DNA of 8,687 nt from Acidobacteriota bacterium (GTDB lineage Bacteria > Acidobacteriota > Polarisedimenticolia > Gp22-AA2). How positions within the stretch are numbered: position 1 is the stretch's first letter; the number at the start of each line of letters is the position of its first letter. Where the stretch lies: positions 1 to 8,687 of the forward strand of contig JACOUZ010000267.1 in assembly GCA_016177515.1 (NCBI GenBank). Reading direction: 5' to 3'. The notes below the pieces were generated by a model. That model ran no database searches and was not told the origin of the DNA. It saw nothing but the letters and a program-made list of their open reading frames with translations. Positions 1 to 5,724 of this stretch are shown piece after piece. The position numbers and the translations under genes are program-made.

Positions 1-1
1 C

Positions 2-100
2 GCCCACACCGACCTCTACGCCCCCGGCGCCGATCTCGACCTGGACCAGAAGGACTTCCGGCTCGGCTTCAACATCAGCCGCTCGTACACGCCTCGTTAG
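2..100 (+). CDS. C-terminal end of a protein, possibly an outer-membrane beta-barrel (partial)
   Basis: Only the last 32 codons and a TAG stop (98-100) lie in the window; the start is off the left edge. Nearly every codon ends in G or C, like the clear genes here, which supports real coding. The visible residues end in alternating polar and hydrophobic positions (DFRLGFNISRSYTPR), compatible with a final amphipathic membrane strand of an outer-membrane barrel. However, the last residue is Arg rather than the usual terminal aromatic residue. No domain can be named from so short a piece. The barrel reading is inference; that it is a coding tail is fairly safe. Confidence 0.55.
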   Translation, partial: AHTDLYAPGADLDLDQKDFRLGFNISRSYTPR

Positions 101-174
101 CCTCGCGTTTTCCGCAGCGTCCGCACACTCGTACGGCTCGATGTCAGGCGCATCGGGCCGCTTGCTTCGCCAGA

Positions 175-203
175 TTGACACCGGGGGATTTTGAGCGTAT
201 ATG
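175..203 (+). promoter_or_regulatory. Sigma70-type promoter for the large secreted protein
   Basis: A perfect -35 box TTGACA (175-180) is followed by exactly 17 bases and then TATATG (198-203), which matches the first four positions of the -10 consensus TATAAT. Transcription would start near 210, about 28 bases before a GTG with a strong ribosome site and about 90 before the ATG at 301. This is the best promoter match I see in the window. It lies in a gap between two plus-strand genes, so the downstream gene need not depend on readthrough. Confidence 0.6.
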
Positions 204-224
204 GAGGACACATTCACCCAACAA

Positions 225-240
225 AAGGAGTCCAAACGTG
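225..240 (+). promoter_or_regulatory. Strong Shine-Dalgarno with in-frame GTG, alternative start of the large protein
   Basis: AAGGAG (225-230) lies 7 bases before GTG (238-240), which is in frame with the large secreted protein and would add 21 residues before the ATG at 301. The ATG at 301 has its own GGAGG (291-295) about 5 bases upstream. The upstream site has the better spacing and sits just after the predicted transcription start. The downstream start gives a normal short basic n-region for the signal peptide. Either may be used; I chose 301 because of the signal peptide. Confidence 0.45.
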
Positions 241-300
241 GGCTTCGCCCCTCCCTACGGCACGCTGGCGCAGGCGGGGGCGCGGGCCCGGGAGGGTCCC

Positions 301-3300
301 ATGAAAACCGGGACAAGAAGCTGCTTGAACCTCGTCACGGTGGCGTGCGCCACTCTCTTCTGCCTCGCGACTGCGCGCGAGGCGCGCGCCGACGCGATCC
401 TCGCGGGATACGATCTGCTGGAGACGGACACGGGCACGACCCTGGACGACCTCATGCTTCCGGGCGACTTTTTCGGGCCGGGTAGCGACCCCTTCATCGG
501 GCGGGTGTTCCTCAAGGGAGTGCCGTTCGACTGCTTCGACCCGGACGGTCCCGGCCCGGCGCCGACCTTCTGCGGTCTGGTCCCGACTGACACCGTGGTC
601 CAACGCCTAGCAGGCGCCGGCCCGGCCTTTCCGGCCACCATCCCCATCGTGATCGTGGCACTCTCGTTGCGCAGCGCGTCGCCGCTCACGGTGACGTTCG
701 GCGGGGGCGCATCCTCTCAGCTCTGGAATCTCGACGTCCAGATCCGGGTCGACCCGCTCACCGGCGGGGTCGAGCCCACGCAGCCCGTCGGATCGATGAC
801 CATCCGCCACGATGCCGCCGCCGACGGCGGGACGTTCGACTCCCTGCTTCCCGTCCGGCCGTTCCTGACGTTCACCGAGGTCGGCGGGCCGGGCACAGTC
901 GGCCCCGTGATCTCTCCGGGACCGTTGACTCTGGAGGTGACGGCTGAATCGTGGAGCCACAGCGCCAACCCGCTGCTCTTCCCGGGGGACGGCCAGGTGG
1001 CGCTCGAGGTGGCGGGCCTGACGTCCAACTTCTTCCCCGGCTGCGTCTGCGCCAGGTGCGCCCCGCCACGCGAGCCGCCGGTCTGCTACTCGGTGGATGG
1101 CGGAGCGTTCAACCCGGCTCGTGCCGGAGCGCCGCTCACTCCCCTGCCGAACCCCGCCGAAGGACTGATCGTCCCGGATCCCCGTCACGTGCCGCCGAAC
1201 GATGTCTACGCGCTCGGCACGTCACCTGGCGCGCCTCCCGGCGCTCCTCCCGGGGGCCTCGGCTACGCGACGGAGGGGGAGATCTTCCAATCCGCGGGGG
1301 ACCCGCTGGGGGCCCCCCCCAATGGATCGAACGTCGACCGCATGTCGGCCGCCCTGGGAGTCGGTCCGGCGCCGGCCGGGCCGCCCTTCCTCGGGCCGTT
1401 CACGCCGAACCCCGGAGGCGCGACGCCGGCGCCACCACCGCCCGGGGTCCCCGGGCCGCCGGGTTCGTTCGGCCCTCCGCCCGGCAACACCGTCGGCACC
1501 TTCGGTCTCGTCCCCAACGACAACGTGGACGCCCTGTCGTTCGGGCGGGACAGCGGCAACGTGCTGTTCTTCTCGGTCGACCCGGCGACCATGGGCCTTC
1601 CGGGCACGGCCGTCGAATTCCATGCCGTGACCTCGCCCTTCACCATTCCCGCCGCGCCGCCGTTGCCCACGAATCCCGGCGGGGGCGACCCGGGAGACGA
1701 GGCGGCCGGCGACGTGTTCAAGAGCCTGCCGTTTGCTCCGTTCGGCAGCTACATCCCGCTGCATTTCGCGACCGGGCGCTTCGTCACCCCGGCCACGGCC
1801 GCCGCCAACGACCTGGCGACCGACGAGTTTCTGCTCGGCCTCCAGGCCCCGGCGATGAACGGTTCGGCGATCGCCCCGCCCGAGGACGACCTCGACGGGC
1901 TGGAGCTGTCGGACGCTGCCGACCTGGTCTTCGGGGTCGACCTCATCGACAACGCCACCGGGATCGGTCCGCCCGATGGCATCCCCGACCGGCACGTCTT
2001 CTTCAGCATCGACACCGCCTCGCCTTCCGCCGCTCTCATGCTGCCGCCCCCGGTCGATCCCGACGACATCCTGGTCACGCCTCCCGGCGGCTTCAGCTTC
2101 GGGGTCTTCGCCGACGGGACCGCCGACATCGGCCTGCTTCCGGGTGACGACATCGACGCGCTGGCCCTCTCCGACGTGGCGACCCTGGGCGTTCTCGACC
2201 CCGGCGTCGACGAGGCTCTGTTCAGCCTCCATCCGGGATCGCCGAGCGTGCTGGTCGGACCGGATGGCATCCCGGGGACCCCCGACGAAGTGTCCGCGGC
2301 CGACGTCTTCTACACCAGCTTCACCGGGACATTCACCCTCTACGCGAGCGCCGGTGCGCTGGGGCTGCTCTTCGGGGACAATCTGAACGCGCTCGACATC
2401 CTGCCGAGGGACTTCCTTCCCCCCGGCGGCGGAGGAGGCTCGAAGAAGAAGCTGAGCAAGGAGCAAGCGCGGCTGGCGAAGCACGGCATCCGCGTCTCCC
2501 AGAAGCGCAGGTGCAATCACAACTCGAGGGGAACGTACACCGTGACGATCTTCGGGTTCGGGCAGTTCCAGACCGAACTCGCCGGCCCCAGCAGCGGCAC
2601 CAGGACCGCGACCGCATTCGATCCGGCGCGGGCGCAGACGACGATACCCACGGAGATCGTGTCGATGAGCCTCACGGGCGCGAGTCCCATCGGTCCCGTC
2701 TTCGTGACGGCCGGCCGCGAGCTCGGCCTGCCGCCTTCCCCGGGCGTGATCACGCCGGTCTCCCCGAGGCACGACGTTCCCGGAAGAAGCGACTTCGATA
2801 TGTTCTTCCGTGTCGAGGTGGGCGGGATGCAGCTGCACAACGAGCAGCCGTTCCGCGTGCAGACCTTCATCAACGAGTTCCCGCCCTACGGCCACACCTA
2901 CCAGGGATTCGAACCGGTCCTCCTGCTCGACGAACGCGGGCAGCCGATGGGCTCGCTCGACGCCGCGCTGCACACGTCGCTCTGTCCGGGCGACGCCGAC
3001 TGCGACGACCGCAATCCCTGCACGACCGACCTGTGCCAGAACACCGGGGCCTGTTCCCACGCCCCGATGCCGGACCAGGACCTCGACGGGGTCTGCGACG
3101 CGGTCGATTGCGCCCCATTCGACCCGGCGGTGTCAGGGCCCCCGGGTCCGGTGGGGAACACGGTGAAGGCGACCCACGATCGGGGGACGGGCGTCACGAC
3201 CCTCACGTGGGAGCCGATCCGCGACGCCCAGTTCTACAATGTCTATCGCGGGACGATACCCAGTCGGCTGATGGGGAGCCGTGGTCTTGGTTCCTCCGCC

Positions 3301-3474
3301 TATGACCACGCCTGTTTCGCCGCGCGCATCCTGGCAACGCAGGTCAACGATGGCGAGACCCCGGCCACCGGCACGGCGTCCTACTACCTTCCCAACGGGG
3401 AAAACCGCTGCGAAGGATCCCTGGGGAACGCGTCGAGCGGAGCGGCCAGGCCGAACGACAAGCAGTGCCAGTAG
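301..3474 (+). CDS. Large secreted modular protein with duplicated beta domain, DDxDAL repeats, calcium-binding-like and FN3-like modules
   Basis: A predicted exported protein of 1057 residues, function unknown. Residues 1-30 form a signal peptide (basic MKTGTR, hydrophobic core, cleavage after AREARA). Residues about 36-250 are a beta-rich domain whose core (114-191) recurs at about 781-870, so the ends are duplicated. A Cys cluster CVCARC lies at 248-253 and a Pro/Gly-rich stretch at about 309-397. Four copies of a DDxDAL-like motif follow: NDNVDAL 406, EDDLDGL 528, GDDIDAL 615 and GDNLNAL 692. The first three are followed by an FFS[VI]D or LFSLH strand. A very basic linker (709-738) precedes the second beta domain. 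Then come Cys- and Asp-rich CPGDADCDD (895-903), a MopE/thrombospondin-3-like DxDxDGxxDxxDC (925-937), and an FN3-like module (about 950-1040) ending in a Gly/Asn-rich tail. There is no transmembrane anchor. It is probably extracellular or on the cell surface; carbohydrate or protein binding is only a guess. Confidence 0.9.
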   Translation: MKTGTRSCLNLVTVACATLFCLATAREARADAILAGYDLLETDTGTTLDDLMLPGDFFGPGSDPFIGRVFLKGVPFDCFDPDGPGPAPTFCGLVPTDTVVQRLAGAGPAFPATIPIVIVALSLRSASPLTVTFGGGASSQLWNLDVQIRVDPLTGGVEPTQPVGSMTIRHDAAADGGTFDSLLPVRPFLTFTEVGGPGTVGPVISPGPLTLEVTAESWSHSANPLLFPGDGQVALEVAGLTSNFFPGCVCARCAPPREPPVCYSVDGGAFNPARAGAPLTPLPNPAEGLIVPDPRHVPPNDVYALGTSPGAPPGAPPGGLGYATEGEIFQSAGDPLGAPPNGSNVDRMSAALGVGPAPAGPPFLGPFTPNPGGATPAPPPPGVPGPPGSFGPPPGNTVGTFGLVPNDNVDALSFGRDSGNVLFFSVDPATMGLPGTAVEFHAVTSPFTIPAAPPLPTNPGGGDPGDEAAGDVFKSLPFAPFGSYIPLHFATGRFVTPATAAANDLATDEFLLGLQAPAMNGSAIAPPEDDLDGLELSDAADLVFGVDLIDNATGIGPPDGIPDRHVFFSIDTASPSAALMLPPPVDPDDILVTPPGGFSFGVFADGTADIGLLPGDDIDALALSDVATLGVLDPGVDEALFSLHPGSPSVLVGPDGIPGTPDEVSAADVFYTSFTGTFTLYASAGALGLLFGDNLNALDILPRDFLPPGGGGGSKKKLSKEQARLAKHGIRVSQKRRCNHNSRGTYTVTIFGFGQFQTELAGPSSGTRTATAFDPARAQTTIPTEIVSMSLTGASPIGPVFVTAGRELGLPPSPGVITPVSPRHDVPGRSDFDMFFRVEVGGMQLHNEQPFRVQTFINEFPPYGHTYQGFEPVLLLDERGQPMGSLDAALHTSLCPGDADCDDRNPCTTDLCQNTGACSHAPMPDQDLDGVCDAVDCAPFDPAVSGPPGPVGNTVKATHDRGTGVTTLTWEPIRDAQFYNVYRGTIPSRLMGSRGLGSSAYDHACFAARILATQVNDGETPATGTASYYLPNGENRCEGSLGNASSGAARPNDKQCQ

Positions 3475-3477
3475 TGC

Positions 3478-3506
3478 GGAGCGATCCCCGCGGCTGGCCT
3501 CGCTCC
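3478..3506 (+). terminator. Possible hairpin terminator between convergent genes
   Basis: GGAGCGA (3478-3484) and TCGCTCC (3500-3506) form a perfect 7-bp inverted repeat around a 15-base GC-rich loop. It begins four bases after the stop of the large secreted protein and lies before the end of the convergent HTH gene. No T-run follows on either strand, so it is not a classical intrinsic terminator. It may slow polymerase or protect the mRNA end. Confidence 0.3.
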
Positions 3507-3532
3507 CGGTCCCCCGCCGGCACAGCGAGGTG

Positions 3533-3829
3533 TCAGCGACGCCACGGTCGCAACACGCTGTACACGGGCACGGCCGTGATGCTCGCGCGCGCGACAGCGA
3601 CCAGCTTCCGCTTCGCCAACCAGCTCAGCGCCTCCTGCACCGACCGCTTGGACAGGCCGATATCCTGTGCGATGTCCAGCAGCGGAATCTGTGCGTTCGG
3701 GCCGCCACGCCCGTGACTTTCCCTCCAGAGGTAGAGGTAGACCAGGAACGCCGACGGGCGCCGGTCGTGGCCGACGAGATCGCGCAACAGTGTGTCCATG
3801 ATGTACGCGTCAATGGCGATGGTGGTCAT
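3533..3829 (-). CDS. Small winged helix-turn-helix DNA-binding protein
   Basis: A 98-residue protein. The reading frame is open up to 3901, but I place the start at the ATG at 3829-3827. There the sequence becomes regular (MTTIAIDAYIMDTLLRDL), and a G-rich GGGGGGA lies about 5 bases upstream. Residues 5-38 form an alpha-helical N-terminal part. Residues 50-77 form a helix-turn-helix (LLDIAQDIGLSKRSVQEAL then a helix ending KRKLV). Residues 78-98 look like a short wing ending in a basic VLRPWRR. The fold resembles GntR- or MarR-like and HTH_36-type winged helices, but there is no effector domain. It is probably a transcription regulator. It is divergent from the VOC gene, with a palindrome just upstream of its own start, so autoregulation or control of the neighbours is plausible. 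The target is unknown. Confidence 0.8.
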   Translation of the reverse strand: MTTIAIDAYIMDTLLRDLVGHDRRPSAFLVYLYLWRESHGRGGPNAQIPLLDIAQDIGLSKRSVQEALSWLAKRKLVAVARASITAVPVYSVLRPWRR

Positions 3830-3854
3830 CGGGTCCCCCCGGAAGGATGCTCTG

Positions 3855-3865
3855 GCAACCGTTGC
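3855..3865. promoter_or_regulatory. 11-bp palindrome, candidate operator of the HTH gene
   Basis: GCAAC-C-GTTGC is a perfect inverted repeat centred on 3860. It lies just downstream of a possible minus-strand promoter and 26 bases before the HTH start codon. Its position next to a -10 box and upstream of a DNA-binding protein gene fits an autoregulatory operator. A single palindrome of this length can occur by chance. Confidence 0.3.
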
Positions 3866-3866
3866 T

Positions 3867-3895
3867 ATCCTAAATAATGCACGCCTTGCCGACAA
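3867..3895 (-). promoter_or_regulatory. Candidate promoter of the HTH gene in an AT-rich island
   Basis: On the minus strand TTGTCG (3895-3890) is followed by 17 bases and TAGGAT (3872-3867); each box matches four of six consensus positions. The short stretch 3866-3880 (tatcctaaataatgc) is conspicuously AT-rich for this window. It also contains AATAAT (3873-3878) on the plus strand, which could serve the divergent VOC gene, although no good -35 accompanies it. Another weak plus-strand option is TTGCCG (3886) with GATCAT (3909). Confidence 0.35.
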
Positions 3896-3964
3896 GCGCA
3901 TGAAAGCCGATCATGCCTCCATTCGCGCGCGTCATGATGACCCGCGCACAACGGAGGCAAAGAC

Positions 3965-4330
3965 ATGATCAAGGCGATCAAATTCGCGAACATCCCAGTG
4001 ACGAACCAGGATCGGGCGCTGGAGTTCTACACGAAGAAACTCGGGCTTCGGGTGATCACGGACAGCCCATTCGACAGCCAGCAGCGCTGGATAGAACTCG
4101 GCATCCCGCGCGCGGAGACGAAGCTCGTCCTGTTTACCGCGCCGGGGCAAGAGCGGCTGGTCGGCAAGTTGATGAACGTGACCTTCTCAGCCGACGACGT
4201 CGTCGCCACGGCGAAGGAACTGAAGGCGCGCGGTGTGGAGTTCGTACAGGAGCCGCAGAAAGCCGACTGGGGGACGTCGGCGATCTTCAAGGACCCCGAT
4301 GGCAATCAGTTCGTCCTGTCCACGCCGTAA
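3965..4330 (+). CDS. VOC-superfamily (glyoxalase/bleomycin-resistance fold) protein
   Basis: A 121-residue single-domain protein. A strong GGAGG (3953-3957) lies 7 bases before the ATG. It shows the two beta-alpha-beta-beta-beta modules of the vicinal oxygen chelate fold. The first runs from about 4 to 58, with RALEFYTKKLGLRV at 17-30. The second runs from about 70 to 120, with LKARGVEF at 86-93 and DPDGNQFVL at 110-118. Aligned by eye to E. coli glyoxalase I, the metal-ligand positions read Phe7, Glu44, Asn71 and Val117 where His, Glu, His and Glu are expected. Only one of four is kept, so metal-dependent glyoxalase I activity is unlikely. Members without ligands often bind or sequester small molecules. 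It is probably cytoplasmic. The DUF1579-like gene 58 bases downstream may share its transcript. Substrate unknown. Confidence 0.88.
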   Translation: MIKAIKFANIPVTNQDRALEFYTKKLGLRVITDSPFDSQQRWIELGIPRAETKLVLFTAPGQERLVGKLMNVTFSADDVVATAKELKARGVEFVQEPQKADWGTSAIFKDPDGNQFVLSTP

Positions 4331-4388
4331 ACCGTCCCGGAACACCGAAACAGGGCCCACCGTCTCTGAACCGGAGGAGGCCTTTCTC

Positions 4389-4709
4389 ATGCAGCGATTC
4401 TTGTTGGCTGCCCTGGCCGCTGTCGCGCTCGTCACGGTCACTTCGGCCCAGGAGGTGAACCCCGCAGGCCACCGCAACGAGCGCCTGGGGTATTTTGTCG
4501 GCACCTGGGAGGTGAGCCTGACGTTCAGGCTGCCCGACAGCAAGGAGGAACACGGCCGGACGGCTTGCCAGACCGAATGGATTATGGGCGGCACGTTTCT
4601 GCGCCAGCAGTACACGAGCACGTTCATGGGCCAGCCACTCAGCATCTCGCAGCTGCTTGGTCACGACGACCAGAAGAGGAAGTTCGTCACCCACACGCGG
4701 AAACAATGA
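4389..4709 (+). CDS. Secreted DUF1579-like protein, apparently C-terminally truncated
   Basis: A 106-residue protein. GGAGGAGG (4373-4380) lies 8 bases before the ATG, which sets the start. Residues 1-20 form a clear signal peptide (MQRFLLAAL to VTSA, then QE). The mature part matches the first half of DUF1579: LGYFVGTWEV (33-42), WIMGGTFLRQQY (64-75), MGQP (80-83) and LLGHDDQKRKF (89-99). DUF1579 proteins are usually about 170-190 residues, so the second half is absent. Translation stops at TGA 4707-4709, yet the +1 frame reads GNNETADGTG immediately afterwards. That resembles the segment expected next (a residue stretch ending GTG), which suggests a frameshift near 4695-4705. It may be a decayed gene or carry a sequencing error. 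DUF1579 has no established biochemical function. Confidence 0.75.
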   Translation: MQRFLLAALAAVALVTVTSAQEVNPAGHRNERLGYFVGTWEVSLTFRLPDSKEEHGRTACQTEWIMGGTFLRQQYTSTFMGQPLSISQLLGHDDQKRKFVTHTRKQ

Positions 4710-4853
4710 GACCGCAGATGGGACCGGCTGCCGAGCAGATGCCGGGCCACCGGGGACGGCTGAATGCCAACTCCAGGGGTGGAGGCGGCGGGAGCCCAAT
4801 CCGCGTCCGAGGCATGCGGGCGCGAGACGCGGGCCGCCCGGGGCACCCGGCGC
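4710..4853. other. Intergenic gap between convergent genes, possibly remnant DUF1579 coding
   Basis: This 144-base stretch lies between the DUF1579-like stop and the end of the minus-strand VirJ-like gene. The plus-strand frame shifted by one base stays open through it, but only its first 10 or so residues look like a DUF1579 continuation. It is GC-rich with several short complementary runs around 4831-4852 (gggccgcccggggcacccgg). There is no T-tract, so I cannot call a terminator. Confidence 0.3.
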
Positions 4854-5717
4854 TTATCGTGGGTTGCCGCCTGCCGGCCGCGGCGGCGCCGGGGTGCCGG
4901 GCGCCGGCCCGGGACCGGGCGCGGCCTCACCGTCGATCCAGCGGAGGGCGTCGTCCAGGAGGCGGAAGAAGCCGTCGCGCACGTCGTGGAACTGGCGGTC
5001 GCCGCCGATGACGGGGGCGTACTTGCTGGGGCCGCGGGGTACAGGGCTCAGGGCCTTCGCCTCGGAGTGGGGATCGAGCGAGCCTTCCATCAGGACGACC
5101 GGCACCGGGGCCATCCTGCGCAGCTCGGTCTCGACGTCGAAAGTCTCGTCCGGCGGGCTGTCCATCCTGAGCTGAATGGAGACGCGAAAGACGCTCGCCC
5201 CTTTCCTGTCCGGGGAGATGAGGGCCACGCCCCGCGCGCTTTTGGGGGCGATGCGGTTCAGCAGGTACGGGATGATCTCGGCGCCGGCCGCGAAGCCGAC
5301 CAGGATGACCGGGGCGTCCTTCGGCCTCCCCGCCCGCTCGTTGAGGAAGCCCCTGAAGCGCTCGAACTCCGCGGCCATAATCTCCGGCGGGATTGTCTTT
5401 CCGAAGTACTCGGCGGAATCGATCCCGAGGACGTGGCGGCCCGATGCGGCCAGGCTGGACGCCGCGTCCTGCTGCAGCGGCGTCCAGCCCCACTCCCCTG
5501 AATAAAACATGACCGGCGTGCCCGACGGCGCCGGGCGCGGGGGCGTTCCCTCGGTCCCCTCGGCCGGCCGGGGGGCGTAGAGGAACGCCGGGAACTGGGG
5601 CTGGGTTTCGGTCGCGAAGACCTTCTGCTCGGGGATCTGGCGCACCACCGCCCCCTCCAGGGCCGCAGGGCCCAGGAGGACGGCGATGGCGCCGGCCGCG
5701 ACGGGGAAGACGCGCAC
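4854..5717 (-). CDS. VirJ/AcvB-like alpha/beta-hydrolase-fold exported protein lacking the nucleophile serine
   Basis: A 287-residue protein. The start is GTG at 5717-5715, the first possible start in this frame, 7 bases after the gdhA stop. No Shine-Dalgarno is visible, so translation probably depends on gdhA translation. Residues 1-23 form a weak signal peptide (cleavage after EGA), implying a periplasmic protein. The fold matches the VirJ/AcvB family: SGEWGW (73-78, family SGDGGW), VLGIDSAEYF (96-105, family GLDSLRYF), VILVGFAAGAEIIPYLLNRIAP (137-158) and GGDRQFHD with His244 (239-245). In VirJ/AcvB the elbow is GYSFG-like; here it is GFAAG with Ala143 (codon GCG) at the nucleophile site. 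AcvB is known as a lysyl-phosphatidylglycerol hydrolase, but this protein may be non-catalytic. It has a Pro/Gly/Ala-rich tail (263-287). Confidence 0.82.
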   Translation of the reverse strand: MRVFPVAAGAIAVLLGPAALEGAVVRQIPEQKVFATETQPQFPAFLYAPRPAEGTEGTPPRPAPSGTPVMFYSGEWGWTPLQQDAASSLAASGRHVLGIDSAEYFGKTIPPEIMAAEFERFRGFLNERAGRPKDAPVILVGFAAGAEIIPYLLNRIAPKSARGVALISPDRKGASVFRVSIQLRMDSPPDETFDVETELRRMAPVPVVLMEGSLDPHSEAKALSPVPRGPSKYAPVIGGDRQFHDVRDGFFRLLDDALRWIDGEAAPGPGPAPGTPAPPRPAGGNPR

Positions 5718-5724
5718 CGGGATC

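Noticed and set aside
175..300. Start of the large protein at TTG 175
   Set aside because: That TTG is the first half of the TTGACA -35 box, so it would lie upstream of the transcription start. No ribosome site precedes it.
1225..1490. Repeat-like GC-rich stretch examined as a tandem repeat or CRISPR-like array
   Set aside because: It is Pro/Gly codon low complexity inside a coding frame. There is no constant repeat unit with variable spacers.
951..2147. Plus-strand open frame of 398 codons within the large secreted protein gene
   Set aside because: Arg-rich out-of-phase shadow; the main frame carries the duplicated domains and repeats.
1222..3060. Minus-strand open frame of 612 codons opposite the large secreted protein
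   Set aside because: Low-complexity Arg/Gly/Val-rich product without motifs, no signal or ribosome site, fully antisense to a gene with a signal peptide and repeated domains.
3830..3901. Upstream start of the HTH protein at 3901
   Set aside because: It would add an Arg-rich stretch overlapping the candidate promoter and palindrome. The ATG at 3829 starts the regular part of the protein.
4764..5501. Plus-strand open frame of 245 codons opposite the VirJ-like gene
   Set aside because: Antisense shadow without a recognisable motif; the minus strand matches VirJ/AcvB along its length.
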